Below are positions 1-9,085 of a stretch of DNA of 64,000 nt, one piece after another. The notes under the pieces are model-generated. The model searched no databases. It was not told where the DNA came from and saw only the letters and a list, made by a program, of their open reading frames with translations. This DNA comes from Methyloversatilis universalis EHg5 (GTDB lineage: Bacteria; Pseudomonadota; Gammaproteobacteria; Burkholderiales; Rhodocyclaceae). The translations under genes were made by a program, and so were the position numbers. Position 1 is the stretch's first letter. Each line of letters opens with the position of its first letter. The stretch covers positions 264,168 to 328,167 of the forward strand of contig NZ_KB900539.1 of the NCBI RefSeq assembly GCF_000378945.1, read 5' to 3'.

Positions 1-802
1 CAATGACGACCACGTCCGCCACGCCCTTCACCGCGCGTGCCGCCTTGTCATCGACCGATTTCACGCGGCCGCCGAAGCGCGGCGGGTGGGCGACCACGGC
101 GACCAGCATGCCCGGCAGCTTCACGTCCTGCGTGAAGATCGCGCGGCCGGTGGTCTTGGCCAGGCTGTCGACGCGCGGTGCGCTGCGGCCGATCAGGTTG
201 AACTGCTTCGGGTCCTTCAGCTTCACGCTGGCGGGCACCGGCTGTTTGCCTGCGGCTTCCGCCAGTTCGCCGAAGCCGGCCTTCTTCCCGCTGGGGGCGT
301 GCGACACCACGCCGTTCTTCACCGTGATCTGCGATGCCGGCACCTTCCACTGCGCGGCGGCGGCGCCCACCAGCATGGCGCGGGCGGTGGCGCCGGCACG
401 GCGCATCTGTTCGTAGGAATTGGCGATGGCGGTGCTGCCGCCGGTGCCCTGCGCCTTCCAGAACAGATTGCCGTAGCGCTTGGCGTCGGCCGGCGCGCCC
501 TCGACCGTCACGCGCGACCAGTCGGCGTCCAGTTCTTCAGCCACCAGCGTGGCCAGGCCGGTGTAAATGCCCTGGCCCATTTCGAGGTGCTTGGACACCA
601 CGGTCACCGTGCCGTCGGTGCCGATGCGCAGGAAGGCGTTGGGCGAGAACTCGCCGTCCACCATTGCGCTGCCGGCGTGGCCGGGGCCGCCGGTTTCGGC
701 CAGTGCGACCGTCGGTGCGACGACGGCGAGCGCCAGGCCGGCGCCGCTCTTCAGAAAGCCGCGGCGGGTGGTCTGGAATGCGTTTTCGATGCGGAAATTC
801 AT
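1..802 (-). CDS. Molybdopterin-binding large subunit of an isoquinoline-1-oxidoreductase-like hydroxylase (3' end off window)
   Basis: The first 267 codons read from 802 down to the window edge; the rest lies outside. It starts with a Tat-type signal (TRRGFLKSGAG followed by a hydrophobic stretch ending ALAE), then NAFLRIGTDGTVTV and LEMGQGIYTG, which are typical of the IorB/xanthine dehydrogenase molybdenum-cofactor subunit. It is paralogous to the complete subunit at 1354-3516 and follows the 2Fe-2S subunit by 11 bases, so the three form one operon. Such enzymes hydroxylate N-heterocycles or oxidise aldehydes in the periplasm; the substrate cannot be told from sequence. Confidence 0.85.
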   Translation of the reverse strand, partial: MNFRIENAFQTTRRGFLKSGAGLALAVVAPTVALAETGGPGHAGSAMVDGEFSPNAFLRIGTDGTVTVVSKHLEMGQGIYTGLATLVAEELDADWSRVTVEGAPADAKRYGNLFWKAQGTGGSTAIANSYEQMRRAGATARAMLVGAAAAQWKVPASQITVKNGVVSHAPSGKKAGFGELAEAAGKQPVPASVKLKDPKQFNLIGRSAPRVDSLAKTTGRAIFTQDVKLPGMLVAVVAHPPRFGGRVKSVDDKAARAVKGVADVVVI

Positions 803-813
803 CTGTGCGCTCC

Positions 814-1272
814 TCAGGCCAGGGACTTGGCGGCTTCGTGGATGGCCGCGCGGATGCGCACGTAGGTGGCGCAGCGGCACACGTTGCCGCTCATCGCAGC
901 GTCGATGTCGGCGTCGGTCGGCTTCGGGTTCGAAGCCAGCAGCGCAGTGGCCGACATGATCTGGCCGGACTGGCAGTAACCGCACTGCACCACGTCCAGC
1001 TTCTGCCACGCGGCCTGCACCGCGGCGCCCACCTTGGCTTCGCCCACCGATTCCACGGTGGTGATCTTCTTGCCCTTCACCGCCGACAGCGGCGTCACGC
1101 AGGAGCGCGTGGCCTGACCGTCGACATGCACCGTACAGGCGCCACACATGGCGATGCCGCAGCCGAACTTGGTGCCGGTCATGTTCAGGCCGTCGCGCAG
1201 CGCCCACAGCAGCGGGGTGTCGTCCGGCAGGTCGACCGCGACGTCGCGGCCATTCAGGTTGATCGTTGCCAT
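814..1272 (-). CDS. 2Fe-2S subunit of molybdenum hydroxylase (IorA-like)
   Basis: A 152-residue protein with both iron-sulfur clusters of the family. The plant-type ferredoxin cluster uses C38, C43, C46 and C58 (CGIAMCGAC). The C-terminal cluster uses C97, C100, C132 and C134 (QCGYCQSGQ and CRC). The length is usual for the small subunit of isoquinoline 1-oxidoreductase and quaternary-ammonium-type hydroxylases. It passes electrons from the molybdenum site onward. No FAD subunit is present nearby, so a cytochrome or quinone acceptor is likely. It sits between two large-subunit genes and could serve both. Confidence 0.9.
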   Translation of the reverse strand: MATINLNGRDVAVDLPDDTPLLWALRDGLNMTGTKFGCGIAMCGACTVHVDGQATRSCVTPLSAVKGKKITTVESVGEAKVGAAVQAAWQKLDVVQCGYCQSGQIMSATALLASNPKPTDADIDAAMSGNVCRCATYVRIRAAIHEAAKSLA

Positions 1273-1353
1273 GGTTGAGCCCTCATCGATGGCGGTCGGG
1301 CCGCCGGTGGTGGATGAAAATCGCGGGCAGGCCCGCGTTGAAATGGATATCTG

Positions 1354-3516
1354 TCAGGCGCTTCTGAGCTGACCGGAGATCGGCAGCGTGCGCACGCGCT
1401 GGCCGGTGGCGGCAAAAACCGCATTCACCACGGCCGGAATCGCCACCGAGGTGCCGGGTTCGCCTACGCCGCCCGGCGACTCGGCGCTGGGCACGATGTG
1501 GACGTCGATCTGCGGCGCTTCGTTCATCCGCATCATGCGCACGTCGTGGAAATTGCTCTGCTGCACGCGGCCGTCGGCCAGCGTGATTTCGTTCCACAGC
1601 GCCGCGGTGAGGCCGAACATGATGCCGCCCTCCATCTGCGCGACCACGGTGAGCGGATTGACCGCGAAGCCGCAGTCGATGACGCAGGTGACGCGGCGCA
1701 CGCGCACTTCGTTGTCCGCGTTCACCTCGACTTCGGCGACCTGCGCGATGTAGCTGCCGAACACGTGCATCAGCGCGACACCGCGCCCGGCGCGGCTGCC
1801 GGCCGTGGTCTTCAGCGGCGTACCCCAGCCGGATTTCTGTGCCGCCAGATCGAGCACGGCGCGCGTGCGGGCATCCTTGATCAGCGCCCGGCGGTAGGCC
1901 ACCGGGTCCTGCCCCGCTGCGGCGGCCAGCTCGTCGATGAAGCCCTCGACCACGAAGCCGTTGCGGGTCGGTCCGACGCCGCGCCAGAAGGCGGTCGGCA
2001 CGGCCGGCGGCTCGACCTGCTGGTACTCGACCCGCATGGCCGGAATCGCGTAGGGCAGTTCGACCGCGCCATCGACCGCGTCCGGATCGACACCGTCCTT
2101 GAAGGCGGGCGGGAAGAAGCGCGCCATGATGGATGAACCGGCGACGCGGTGCGTCCACGCGACCGGCATGCCCTTCGCATCGAGTGCGGCGCTGATGCGG
2201 TCGAGGTAGGGCGGGCGGTACATGTCGTGCTGGATGTCTTCCTCGCGCGACCACACGATCTTGACCGGACCGCGCACCTGTTTGCCGATCGCCACCGCCT
2301 GGGCGATGAAGTCGACTTCCAGCCGGCGACCGAAACCGCCACCCAGCAGATGATTGTGGATGCGTACCTGTTCCGGTTTCAGGCCGGCCGTCTGCGCCGC
2401 CACCGCCTGCGCGATGCCCGGCACCTGGGTGCCGACCCACACGTCCAGGCCGTCGGCTTTCAGCTCGACCGTGCAGTTGATCGGTTCCATCGTCGCGTGC
2501 GCCAGCATGGGCTGGCGGTAGACGGCGTCGATGCGGCGCGCGCCGCTCTTCATCGCGGCGTCCGCGTCGCCGGCCTTGTGCGCGATCGCGCCCGGGCCTT
2601 CCGACGACCTCTCGAGCTGGGCGAAGATCTGCGCGGTGTCGAGCTTCGCGTGCGTGCCGTCGTTCCAGCGCGGGCTACAGGACGCCAGCCCCTGTTTCGC
2701 CGCCCACATATTGTCGGCCACCACCGCCACCGCATTGTCGAGCTTCACCACATGACGTACGCCACGCACCTTGAGCGCGGCCGCCTCGTCGACACTGGCC
2801 AGCGTGCCGCCGAACACCGGCGACGCGGCGACGGTGGCGATCTTCATGCCGGGCAGTACGACGTCGATGCCGAAGCGGGCGCTGCCATTCACCTTGCCGG
2901 CGGCGTCGATGCGCCGCACCGGCTTGCCGACCAGGCGGAAATCCTTCGGGTCCTTCAAGGTGACTGTGGCAGGTACCGGCAGCGTCGCCGCGACGTCGAC
3001 CAGTTCGCCATAGTTCGCGCGGCGTCCGCCGGCGGCATCGATCACCGTGCCGTCGCGGGTGGTGAGCGTCGCCGCATCGGCATTCCATTTCTTCGCTGCC
3101 GCCTGCACCAGCAGCACGCGCGCGGTCGCGCCCGCTTCGCGCATCGGCTTCCAGGCGCCGCGTATCGAGGTCGAGCCGCCGGTGATCTGGGCACCGATGA
3201 GGGGCTCGGCATATTTCGGGTCGGGCGGCGCGTGCTCCAGCTTCACCGCCTCCAGCGGCACATCCAGTTCTTCTGCGATCAGCTGCGGGATGGCGGTGTA
3301 GGTGCCCTGGCCCATTTCGACCTTGTGCATCACGAGCGTGACGACGCCGTCGCGGCCGATGCGGATGAAGGCGTTCGGTGCGAAGCCGCCGGCATCGGCT
3401 GCCAGCGCGCGCGCGCCCGGCAGGTTCAGCTCGATCAGCAGGCCGCCGCCAGCGGCTGCGCCCAGCTTCAGGAAGCTGCGCCGGCTCAGGCCGGCATGCG
3501 GGGCGGTCATGTTCAT
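1354..3516 (-). CDS. Molybdopterin-binding large subunit, isoquinoline-1-oxidoreductase-like (IorB-like)
   Basis: A 720-residue full-length IorB-type subunit. It has a Tat signal (SRRSFLKLGAAAGGG, residues 11-25), then NAFIRIGRDGVVTLVMHKVEMGQGTYTAIPQL and the cofactor-binding aldehyde-oxidase fold. The start at 3516 is chosen because GGAGGATTCCC precedes it and the Tat motif follows at once; the reading frame stays open about 470 bases further upstream, but that part is not protein-like. It is the first gene of the operon with 814-1272 and 1-802, and it is divergent from the LysR gene at 3674. Substrate unknown. Confidence 0.88.
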   Translation of the reverse strand: MNMTAPHAGLSRRSFLKLGAAAGGGLLIELNLPGARALAADAGGFAPNAFIRIGRDGVVTLVMHKVEMGQGTYTAIPQLIAEELDVPLEAVKLEHAPPDPKYAEPLIGAQITGGSTSIRGAWKPMREAGATARVLLVQAAAKKWNADAATLTTRDGTVIDAAGGRRANYGELVDVAATLPVPATVTLKDPKDFRLVGKPVRRIDAAGKVNGSARFGIDVVLPGMKIATVAASPVFGGTLASVDEAAALKVRGVRHVVKLDNAVAVVADNMWAAKQGLASCSPRWNDGTHAKLDTAQIFAQLERSSEGPGAIAHKAGDADAAMKSGARRIDAVYRQPMLAHATMEPINCTVELKADGLDVWVGTQVPGIAQAVAAQTAGLKPEQVRIHNHLLGGGFGRRLEVDFIAQAVAIGKQVRGPVKIVWSREEDIQHDMYRPPYLDRISAALDAKGMPVAWTHRVAGSSIMARFFPPAFKDGVDPDAVDGAVELPYAIPAMRVEYQQVEPPAVPTAFWRGVGPTRNGFVVEGFIDELAAAAGQDPVAYRRALIKDARTRAVLDLAAQKSGWGTPLKTTAGSRAGRGVALMHVFGSYIAQVAEVEVNADNEVRVRRVTCVIDCGFAVNPLTVVAQMEGGIMFGLTAALWNEITLADGRVQQSNFHDVRMMRMNEAPQIDVHIVPSAESPGGVGEPGTSVAIPAVVNAVFAATGQRVRTLPISGQLRSA

Positions 3517-3673
3517 GGGAATCCTCCGTGCAGCGGAAGCGGGGTGGGCGAACACGGCGAGGCACCGGTGCACTCGTTCGCCGCAACAGGGCATGCGCAG
3601 CCGTCGCGCATGACACGGTACGAAACATAGACGCTTTGTTTTTTTAGATCGACTGGGTAATCTTTCAAGACTT

Positions 3674-4606
3674 ATGAAGCCAAACTTCAAGATTGATCCG
3701 GCCCTGCTGCCAGCCTTCAGCGCCTTCGAATGCGTTGCGCGCCACGCCAGCTTTACCCGCGCGGCAGCCGAACTGGGCGTGTCCGCCTCGGCGCTGTCGC
3801 AGTCGGTGCGCACGCTGGAACAGCGGCTGGGCGTACGCCTGCTCACCCGCACCACGCGCAGCGTGTCGCTGACCGAAGAGGGCGAGCGGCTGTACGACGG
3901 CGTGCGGGTCGGGCTGGACGAATTCGGCGCCGCGCTCGAAAGTCTGGCCCAGTCGCGCGGCCGCGCCACTGGCACGCTGCGTATCAACATGCCACGGCCG
4001 GCCTATCGGGTGCTGATCGCGCCGCATCTGGCCGGCTTTGCGGTGCGCCACCCGGACGTGCAGCTCGAATTCGCGCTGGACGATGGACTGGCCGACATCG
4101 TTGCCGACCGCTTCGACGCCGGCATGCGCATGAGCGACATCATCGAAGCCGACATGGTGGCGGTGCGCATGGGCGGGCCCAACCGCATGATTACCGTGGC
4201 TGCGCCCGACTATCTGGCGCAGCGGCCGGCGCCGCGCACCGTGGACGACCTCGGTCGCCATGAGTGCGTGCGCTACCGCTATGCCTCCAGCGGCCGCACC
4301 ATGCGCTGGATCTTCCAGCGCGACGGCCGGCCGCTCGAAGTTGAGGTCGATGGCCGCTACATCGTGAACGACGCCGATGCCGAGATCGATCTGGCCCGGC
4401 GCGGACTGGGCATGGTGCAGACGCTGGAATCGCTGGTGGCCGACGATCTGGCGGATGGCTCGCTGAAGGCAGTGCTGATCGATGACGCGATGCCGATGTC
4501 CGCCATCCATCTGTATTTCCCGAGTCGGGCGCAGATGCCGGAGCGCCTGCGCGTGTTCATCGACTACTTCCAGGCGGTGAACGAAACCACCCCCCGGCGG
4601 CCCTGA
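3674..4606 (+). CDS. LysR-family transcriptional regulator
   Basis: A 310-residue LysR regulator. The winged helix-turn-helix covers about residues 7-66 (FTRAAAELGVSASALSQSVR, then RLGVRLLTRTTRSVSLTEEG). The co-inducer-binding domain follows from about residue 95. It is transcribed away from the molybdenum hydroxylase operon across a 157-base gap, the classic arrangement for a regulator of the divergent operon, so it probably activates that operon in response to its substrate. No clear T-N11-A palindrome could be singled out in the gap. Confidence 0.9.
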   Translation: MKPNFKIDPALLPAFSAFECVARHASFTRAAAELGVSASALSQSVRTLEQRLGVRLLTRTTRSVSLTEEGERLYDGVRVGLDEFGAALESLAQSRGRATGTLRINMPRPAYRVLIAPHLAGFAVRHPDVQLEFALDDGLADIVADRFDAGMRMSDIIEADMVAVRMGGPNRMITVAAPDYLAQRPAPRTVDDLGRHECVRYRYASSGRTMRWIFQRDGRPLEVEVDGRYIVNDADAEIDLARRGLGMVQTLESLVADDLADGSLKAVLIDDAMPMSAIHLYFPSRAQMPERLRVFIDYFQAVNETTPRRP

Positions 4607-4690
4607 ACACCGGCGCCGGGCTTGTCGCCTGGCTTTACAGCGACCGGCGCCACCGCACGCAAGTGACTGACGCAACATGAGGTAAGGCAG

Positions 4691-4706
4691 CGGAATGGAT
4701 CTTGCT
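4691..4706 (+). promoter_or_regulatory. Candidate sigma-54 promoter of the PEP-CTERM gene
   Basis: The sequence CGGAATGGATCTTGCT has the GG-N10-GC spacing required by sigma-54 (GG at 4692-4693, GC at 4704-4705), with the TTGC of the -12 element intact and a partial match in the -24 element. The start of transcription would fall near 4717, about 57 bases before the ATG. PEP-CTERM genes in EPS-producing betaproteobacteria are often under sigma-54 and PrsR-type control, which supports the call. It rests on motif reading alone. Confidence 0.45.
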
Positions 4707-4773
4707 ACCTGAGCCCGGTCTGGCTGCGGCATCGATACGCTGTGGCCACCCCGTACACCCGGAGATCCGTTCG

Positions 4774-5442
4774 ATGAAGCCGTTCAGCCCGATCCGTACC
4801 CTGTGCCTCCTGTCCCCGCTCCTTTCCTTTCCGCTGTTCGCGTCGGTTGCGAGCGCCGATGACAACCTGCTCGCCAACGGGTCGTTCGAGGCGCCGAATT
4901 CAACGGTGCCCTATGCCTATTACGACGTAGGCTCCACCGCCATCACCGGCTGGACCGTGGTGGGTGGGCAGGTGCAGCTGACCGACGGCAACGCGTCCGG
5001 ATTGCCGGCCAGTCACGGCGGCCAGTGGATGGATCTGACCGGCTCGGTCGGCTATAACAAGGGGCTCGTATCCGACGCGGTGAGCACCGTCGTCGGTCGC
5101 ACGTATGCGCTGTCCTTCGATCTGGGCAACTATCTGGCGCCCGGATTCGGCACCTCCACCCTGTCGGTCAGCATCAATGGCGGCACGCCGCAGCTGTTCA
5201 CCAACCTGGCCGGCGCCGGCGGCGGCATGGACTGGGAACGCAAGACGCTGAACTGGGTGGCCGATGCCGGCAGTGTCCGGATCACCTTTCTGGGTGTCGC
5301 CAACGGCGCCCTGAGCAATGACTGGGGCATTGGTCTCGACAACGTGTCGCTGGCCGCGCTGCCGGTGCCGGAACCCGAAGGCTGGGCGATGCTGCTGGCC
5401 GGACTCGGGCTGACCGGCATGCTGGCGCGCCGCCGGGGCTGA
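4774..5442 (+). CDS. PEP-CTERM sorting-domain protein with a carbohydrate-binding-like domain
   Basis: A 222-residue exported protein. A signal peptide (about residues 1-28, ending ASVASA) is followed by a beta-rich domain that begins NLLANGSFEAP and contains GGQWMDLTG and LSFDLGNY, resembling DUF642/choice-of-anchor domains. The C-terminus is a textbook PEP-CTERM signal: VPEPEGWAMLLAGLGLTG, then ARRRG. It should be processed by an exosortase (not in this window) and sent to the outer surface or EPS. The start at 4774 has GGAG nine bases upstream and begins the signal peptide; an earlier in-frame start at 4702 would spoil the signal. Confidence 0.85.
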   Translation: MKPFSPIRTLCLLSPLLSFPLFASVASADDNLLANGSFEAPNSTVPYAYYDVGSTAITGWTVVGGQVQLTDGNASGLPASHGGQWMDLTGSVGYNKGLVSDAVSTVVGRTYALSFDLGNYLAPGFGTSTLSVSINGGTPQLFTNLAGAGGGMDWERKTLNWVADAGSVRITFLGVANGALSNDWGIGLDNVSLAALPVPEPEGWAMLLAGLGLTGMLARRRG

Positions 5443-5455
5443 TCGCCCGCTGTCG

Positions 5456-7129
5456 TCATCCAGCACCCAGTACGCGCCGGATTGCGTCGTCCAGCGCAGC
5501 GCCGTCGCGTACCGCAAGTCCGCTGCCGCGGGCGAATGCCCGGTGCAGACCGGATGCGTCGGCCGAACCGAACTGCAGGGCGCAGGCCTGCACGCCGGCG
5601 CGCCGGGCTTCGCGCACCGCCTGTTTCAGGTCTTCCAGCAGATAGTGCGGGTCGTGCACGTCGATGTCGTGCGGTTCGCCGTCGGTGAGCACCACGACCG
5701 CCGGTCGCATGCCCAGCGGGTGCGCGACCGCGTGCCGCAGCGCAGCGCCGATCCGGGTCGAACCGTGGCTGCGCAGGCCGGCGGCGCGGGCGCACACGCG
5801 TGCATCCAGCGCACCGTCACGTTCGTCCTTCAGGCGCTGCACCCGCACGCGGTGCCGGGTGTCCGAGGCGAACGCCCACACGCGGACGATGTGGCCGTCA
5901 CGCTGCAGCGCATGCGCGGCGAGCAGTGCCGCGTCGCGCAGATGGTCGAGCAGCGGCCGGCTGTCTGCGCAAGGCAGGGCGGTGGAAGCGGACGCATCGA
6001 TCAGCAGCAGCACGTCGCGCCCGCTGTCGTGCGGGCGCGGTGCGCGATAGAGCCTTGAAGGCAGCCGGGTGCGTGTGCGCAGCGCGATGCCGGCTTCGAT
6101 CAGTGCGTCAGTGTGCAGGGCTTCGCCGTCGCGCTCGCGGCCGCTGCCCGGGCGACCGGCGTGCCAACGGCGATCCGGCCGCGTCTGCCGCGCTGCGGAC
6201 AGCAGCCGTGCGCGCAGCGCGCGGGCGTCGGCTTCAAGCGGCCGGCTTTCGATCACCGTGCACCAGTCTGGCCGCAGCCGCGCGATCAGGCGATCCCATT
6301 CCGGATACTTCAGCATGCGCAGCGGTGCTTCCGACCACAGCGCAGTAGCGCCGCATTCGCCCTGGTCGGCGCCGCCGGTGGCCTGTGGCGGCGGCCGGTC
6401 GGCGCGCTGTTCGTCCTCGTCACTGCCGCCATGGCTGTCGGCGTCCTCGCGTTCCAGCGGCGTGGCCGATGGCGGCAGGCTGTCGTCGGCGATCCAGAGG
6501 TGGTGATTGTCGTCGCGGTAGGCCGGTTCGACGCGCCAGCCGGCCGGATTGAAGGGCAGACGCATCTGGCCGATGTCGTGGCCGAGCAGCGAGGCCGCGT
6601 CGCGCAGCCTGTCCGGCGTGTCCAGGGCGAGCTGTCCGTCGGGTGCGAAGAACAGGCGACGCACTTTGGCGATCCAGGCGTGGCCGTCAGCGTGCGCCGG
6701 GTCGAACAGTGCGTGCGCCAGTCGTGCGAGCAGCGCATCGAAGCCCATGCCCCAGCTTGCATCGGCGACATGGAAGGGCGACCACAGCGTGCGCAGGCCG
6801 GGCAGGTCCTGCATCGCCAGCCAGTCCACGCGGGCGTCCTCCAGCGTTTCCAGCAGCGCGCGCTGTATCGGTTTCAGTTTCGCGCGCGGCTGTGGTGCGC
6901 TGCCATGCACGAGATGAGCCGCTGCATGTGCGGCGCGGGCACGGGTGAGTTGCGCGCCGTCCGGCGGCAGATGCAGCACCGGTCGTGTGCCGGCGCGCGA
7001 CAGGATGGCGCGGGGGCGGTCGTCGTCCGTGGCGAGCACGGCGAGCCGCGGCTGCACCGACCACAGCGCATCCAGATAGATGCCAAGTGAGCGGCTGCCT
7101 GCCGGCGCGGCTTCAGGCGATGCAGGCAT
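5456..7129 (-). CDS. VWA-domain protein, NorD/CbbO-like
   Basis: A 557-residue protein with a C-terminal von Willebrand A domain. The MIDAS metal site is visible as D378-A-S380-A-S382, with GSTRIG and LTDGEPHD further on. The N-terminal two thirds is weakly conserved and has a charged linker around residues 225-260. It overlaps the end of the AAA+ gene by 17 bases. NorD, CbbO and CoxE-type VWA proteins work with a MoxR-type ATPase to remodel or load metal into a target enzyme. Here the co-transcribed target would be the amidase, which is inference. Converges with the PEP-CTERM gene, 13 bases apart. Confidence 0.8.
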   Translation of the reverse strand: MPASPEAAPAGSRSLGIYLDALWSVQPRLAVLATDDDRPRAILSRAGTRPVLHLPPDGAQLTRARAAHAAAHLVHGSAPQPRAKLKPIQRALLETLEDARVDWLAMQDLPGLRTLWSPFHVADASWGMGFDALLARLAHALFDPAHADGHAWIAKVRRLFFAPDGQLALDTPDRLRDAASLLGHDIGQMRLPFNPAGWRVEPAYRDDNHHLWIADDSLPPSATPLEREDADSHGGSDEDEQRADRPPPQATGGADQGECGATALWSEAPLRMLKYPEWDRLIARLRPDWCTVIESRPLEADARALRARLLSAARQTRPDRRWHAGRPGSGRERDGEALHTDALIEAGIALRTRTRLPSRLYRAPRPHDSGRDVLLLIDASASTALPCADSRPLLDHLRDAALLAAHALQRDGHIVRVWAFASDTRHRVRVQRLKDERDGALDARVCARAAGLRSHGSTRIGAALRHAVAHPLGMRPAVVVLTDGEPHDIDVHDPHYLLEDLKQAVREARRAGVQACALQFGSADASGLHRAFARGSGLAVRDGAALDDAIRRVLGAG

Positions 7130-7943
7130 CGACCATGGCGGCCAGCGCCTGACCGACTTCCGGGTCGTCGGTCAGCGGTACCGCGACCGCCTGCAGGCAG
7201 GCGGCACGCGGTGCGCGCCCTTCGGCGACCAGCAGGCCGGCGTGGATGAGCATGCGGGTGGAGGCACCTTCGTCCAGTTCGTCACCGGCCAGCCGGCGCG
7301 TGCGTTCGGCCAGCGTCACCAGCTGCTGCGCAGTCGCCGCGTCGACGCCGGATTCGTGCATCACGACAGCCGCTTCGCGCGCCGCCTCCGGGTAGCCGAA
7401 TTCGAGTGCGGTGAAGCGCTGCCGCGTGGACGCCTTCAGCGTCTTGTGCACGCCGTGATAGCCGGGGTTGTAGGACACGACCAGGCGGAAGTCCGGGTGC
7501 GCGTGCAGCAGTTCGCCGGTGGCGGCCAGCGGTAGCTGGCGGCGCGCATCGGTCAGCGGGTGGATGAGCACCGTGGTGTCGGCGCGCGCCTCGACCAGTT
7601 CGTCGAGATAGCAGATCGCGCCGTGGCGCACCGCGCGCGTCAGCGGGCCGTCCTGCCAGCGGGTGCCGCCGGCGTCGAGCAGGAAGCGGCCGATCAGGTC
7701 GCCGGCCGACAGATCTTCGTGGCAGGCCACGGTGACCAGCGGCAGGCCGAGCCGCCAGGCCATGTGCTCGACGAAGCGCGTCTTGCCGCAGCCGGTCGGC
7801 CCCTTGAGCATCAGCGGCAGGCCGCGTGCGTGCGCGGCCTCGAAGGCGGTGATCTCGTCGCTGACCGGTGCGTACCAGGGTTCGTCCCGGACGCGCCAGT
7901 CGCCCAGCGCGTCGTCCGGCGCCACGGGGTCGTGCAGTTTCAC
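7113..7943 (-). CDS. MoxR-family AAA+ ATPase, NorQ/CbbQ-like
   Basis: A 276-residue ATPase. Walker A is GPTGCGKT (residues 48-55) and Walker B is [11 protein letters not shown], with NPGY and the CbbQ/NorQ-type C-terminal domain after it. The GTG at 7943 is chosen because it overlaps the amiE stop codon (GTGA) and gives the usual N-terminus; the upstream open frame runs inside amiE. It is co-transcribed with amiE and the VWA gene. In Pseudomonas the amidase operon also carries an AAA+ gene (amiB) after amiE, so the pairing is not random, but the role of this ATPase is not established. Confidence 0.85.
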   Translation of the reverse strand: MKLHDPVAPDDALGDWRVRDEPWYAPVSDEITAFEAAHARGLPLMLKGPTGCGKTRFVEHMAWRLGLPLVTVACHEDLSAGDLIGRFLLDAGGTRWQDGPLTRAVRHGAICYLDELVEARADTTVLIHPLTDARRQLPLAATGELLHAHPDFRLVVSYNPGYHGVHKTLKASTRQRFTALEFGYPEAAREAAVVMHESGVDAATAQQLVTLAERTRRLAGDELDEGASTRMLIHAGLLVAEGRAPRAACLQAVAVPLTDDPEVGQALAAMVDACIA

Positions 7944-8980
7944 TTGTGACCGACGGTGGCCGGATTGGGCAGGCCTTCGATCGGACACTCTTCGGTGCCG
8001 ACCGTGTCGCGGGTGAAGGCTTCGACCGCCTTGCGCGTGCCTTCCGGATCGTTGATCCACTTCGAGTAGAAGTCGTAGGGGCAGGCCGCCACGCCCTTGT
8101 CGCCTTCGCGCGAATTGATCAGGCCGGTGTAGCCGCGGTGCAGCAGCTTGAACAGGTGGTTCTCCGACTGGCCGTTCTTGCGGAAGTCGCGGATGAGGCT
8201 TTTGGACAGCGCGGCGTACTGCATGCCCATCTCTTCTTCGCCGCATTCGCCCAGCGTGCGGCCGTCGAAGCCGACGATGGCCGAGTGGCCGAAGTAGGTG
8301 TAGACGCCGTCGAAACCGGCGGCGTTGGCGACTGCGACATAGACGTTGTTGGCAAAGGCCATGGCCTTCGCCATCGTCACCTGCTGCTCCTTGGCCGGGT
8401 ACATATAGCCCTGGCAGCGGACGATCAGTTCGGCGCCCTTCATCGCGCAGTCGCGCCAGATTTCCGGGTAGTTGCCGTCGTCGCAGATGATGAGGCTCAC
8501 CTTCAGGCCCTTGGGGCCGTCCGACACATAGGTGCAGTCGCCCGGGTACCAGCCTTCGATCGGCACCCAGGGCATGATTTTGCGGTACTTCTGGACGATC
8601 TCGCCCTGGTCGTTCATCAGGATGAGGGTGTTGTACGGCGCCTTGTTCGGGTGTTCCTCATGCCGTTCGCCGGTCAGCGAAAACACGCCCCACACCTTGG
8701 CCTTCCGGCAGGCCGCCGCGAAGATGGCCGTCTCCTCGCCGGGGATGGCCGAAGCCGTGTCGTACATCTCCTTCGAGTCGTACATGATTCCGTGCGTGCT
8801 GTACTCGGGGAAGATGACCAGATCGAGGCCGGGCAGGCCGGACTTCATGCCTACGATCATGTCGGCAATCTTGCGCGCGTTGTCCAGCACCTCGGCCCTG
8901 GTGTGCAGGCGCGGCATCTTGTAATTGACGACCGCGACGCCGACCGTGTCCTTGCTGCTCGAAATGTCCCCGTGGTGCAT
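7940..8980 (-). CDS. amiE: Aliphatic amidase
   Basis: A 346-residue aliphatic amidase (acylamide amidohydrolase) that hydrolyses short-chain amides such as acetamide or propionamide to the acid and ammonia. The nitrilase-fold catalytic triad is present at the family positions: E59, K134 and C166 (ICDDGN). Long stretches such as [14 protein letters not shown] and GWYPG match Pseudomonas AmiE. GGAGG sits six bases before the ATG. It is the first gene of a three-gene operon with the AAA+ and VWA genes. The AmiC/AmiR regulators and the AmiS transporter of Pseudomonas are absent. Propionamide-derived acid could feed the propionyl-CoA genes at 13-20 kb. Confidence 0.95.
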   Translation of the reverse strand: MHHGDISSSKDTVGVAVVNYKMPRLHTRAEVLDNARKIADMIVGMKSGLPGLDLVIFPEYSTHGIMYDSKEMYDTASAIPGEETAIFAAACRKAKVWGVFSLTGERHEEHPNKAPYNTLILMNDQGEIVQKYRKIMPWVPIEGWYPGDCTYVSDGPKGLKVSLIICDDGNYPEIWRDCAMKGAELIVRCQGYMYPAKEQQVTMAKAMAFANNVYVAVANAAGFDGVYTYFGHSAIVGFDGRTLGECGEEEMGMQYAALSKSLIRDFRKNGQSENHLFKLLHRGYTGLINSREGDKGVAACPYDFYSKWINDPEGTRKAVEAFTRDTVGTEECPIEGLPNPATVGHK

Positions 8981-9085
8981 GAGTGGCCTCCGCTGCGGAA
9001 TGGGTGGAAGAGAGGCCTCCCATTCTGCGAATGCGGCGGGTACTGCAAATACGGTGAACGACGTATCGGGGCGCGGGAACCGTGT

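Noticed and set aside
3517-3990. N-terminal extension of the IorB-like gene
   Set aside because: The frame is open, but the residues are not protein-like, and a Tat signal with a good ribosome-binding site begins at 3516.
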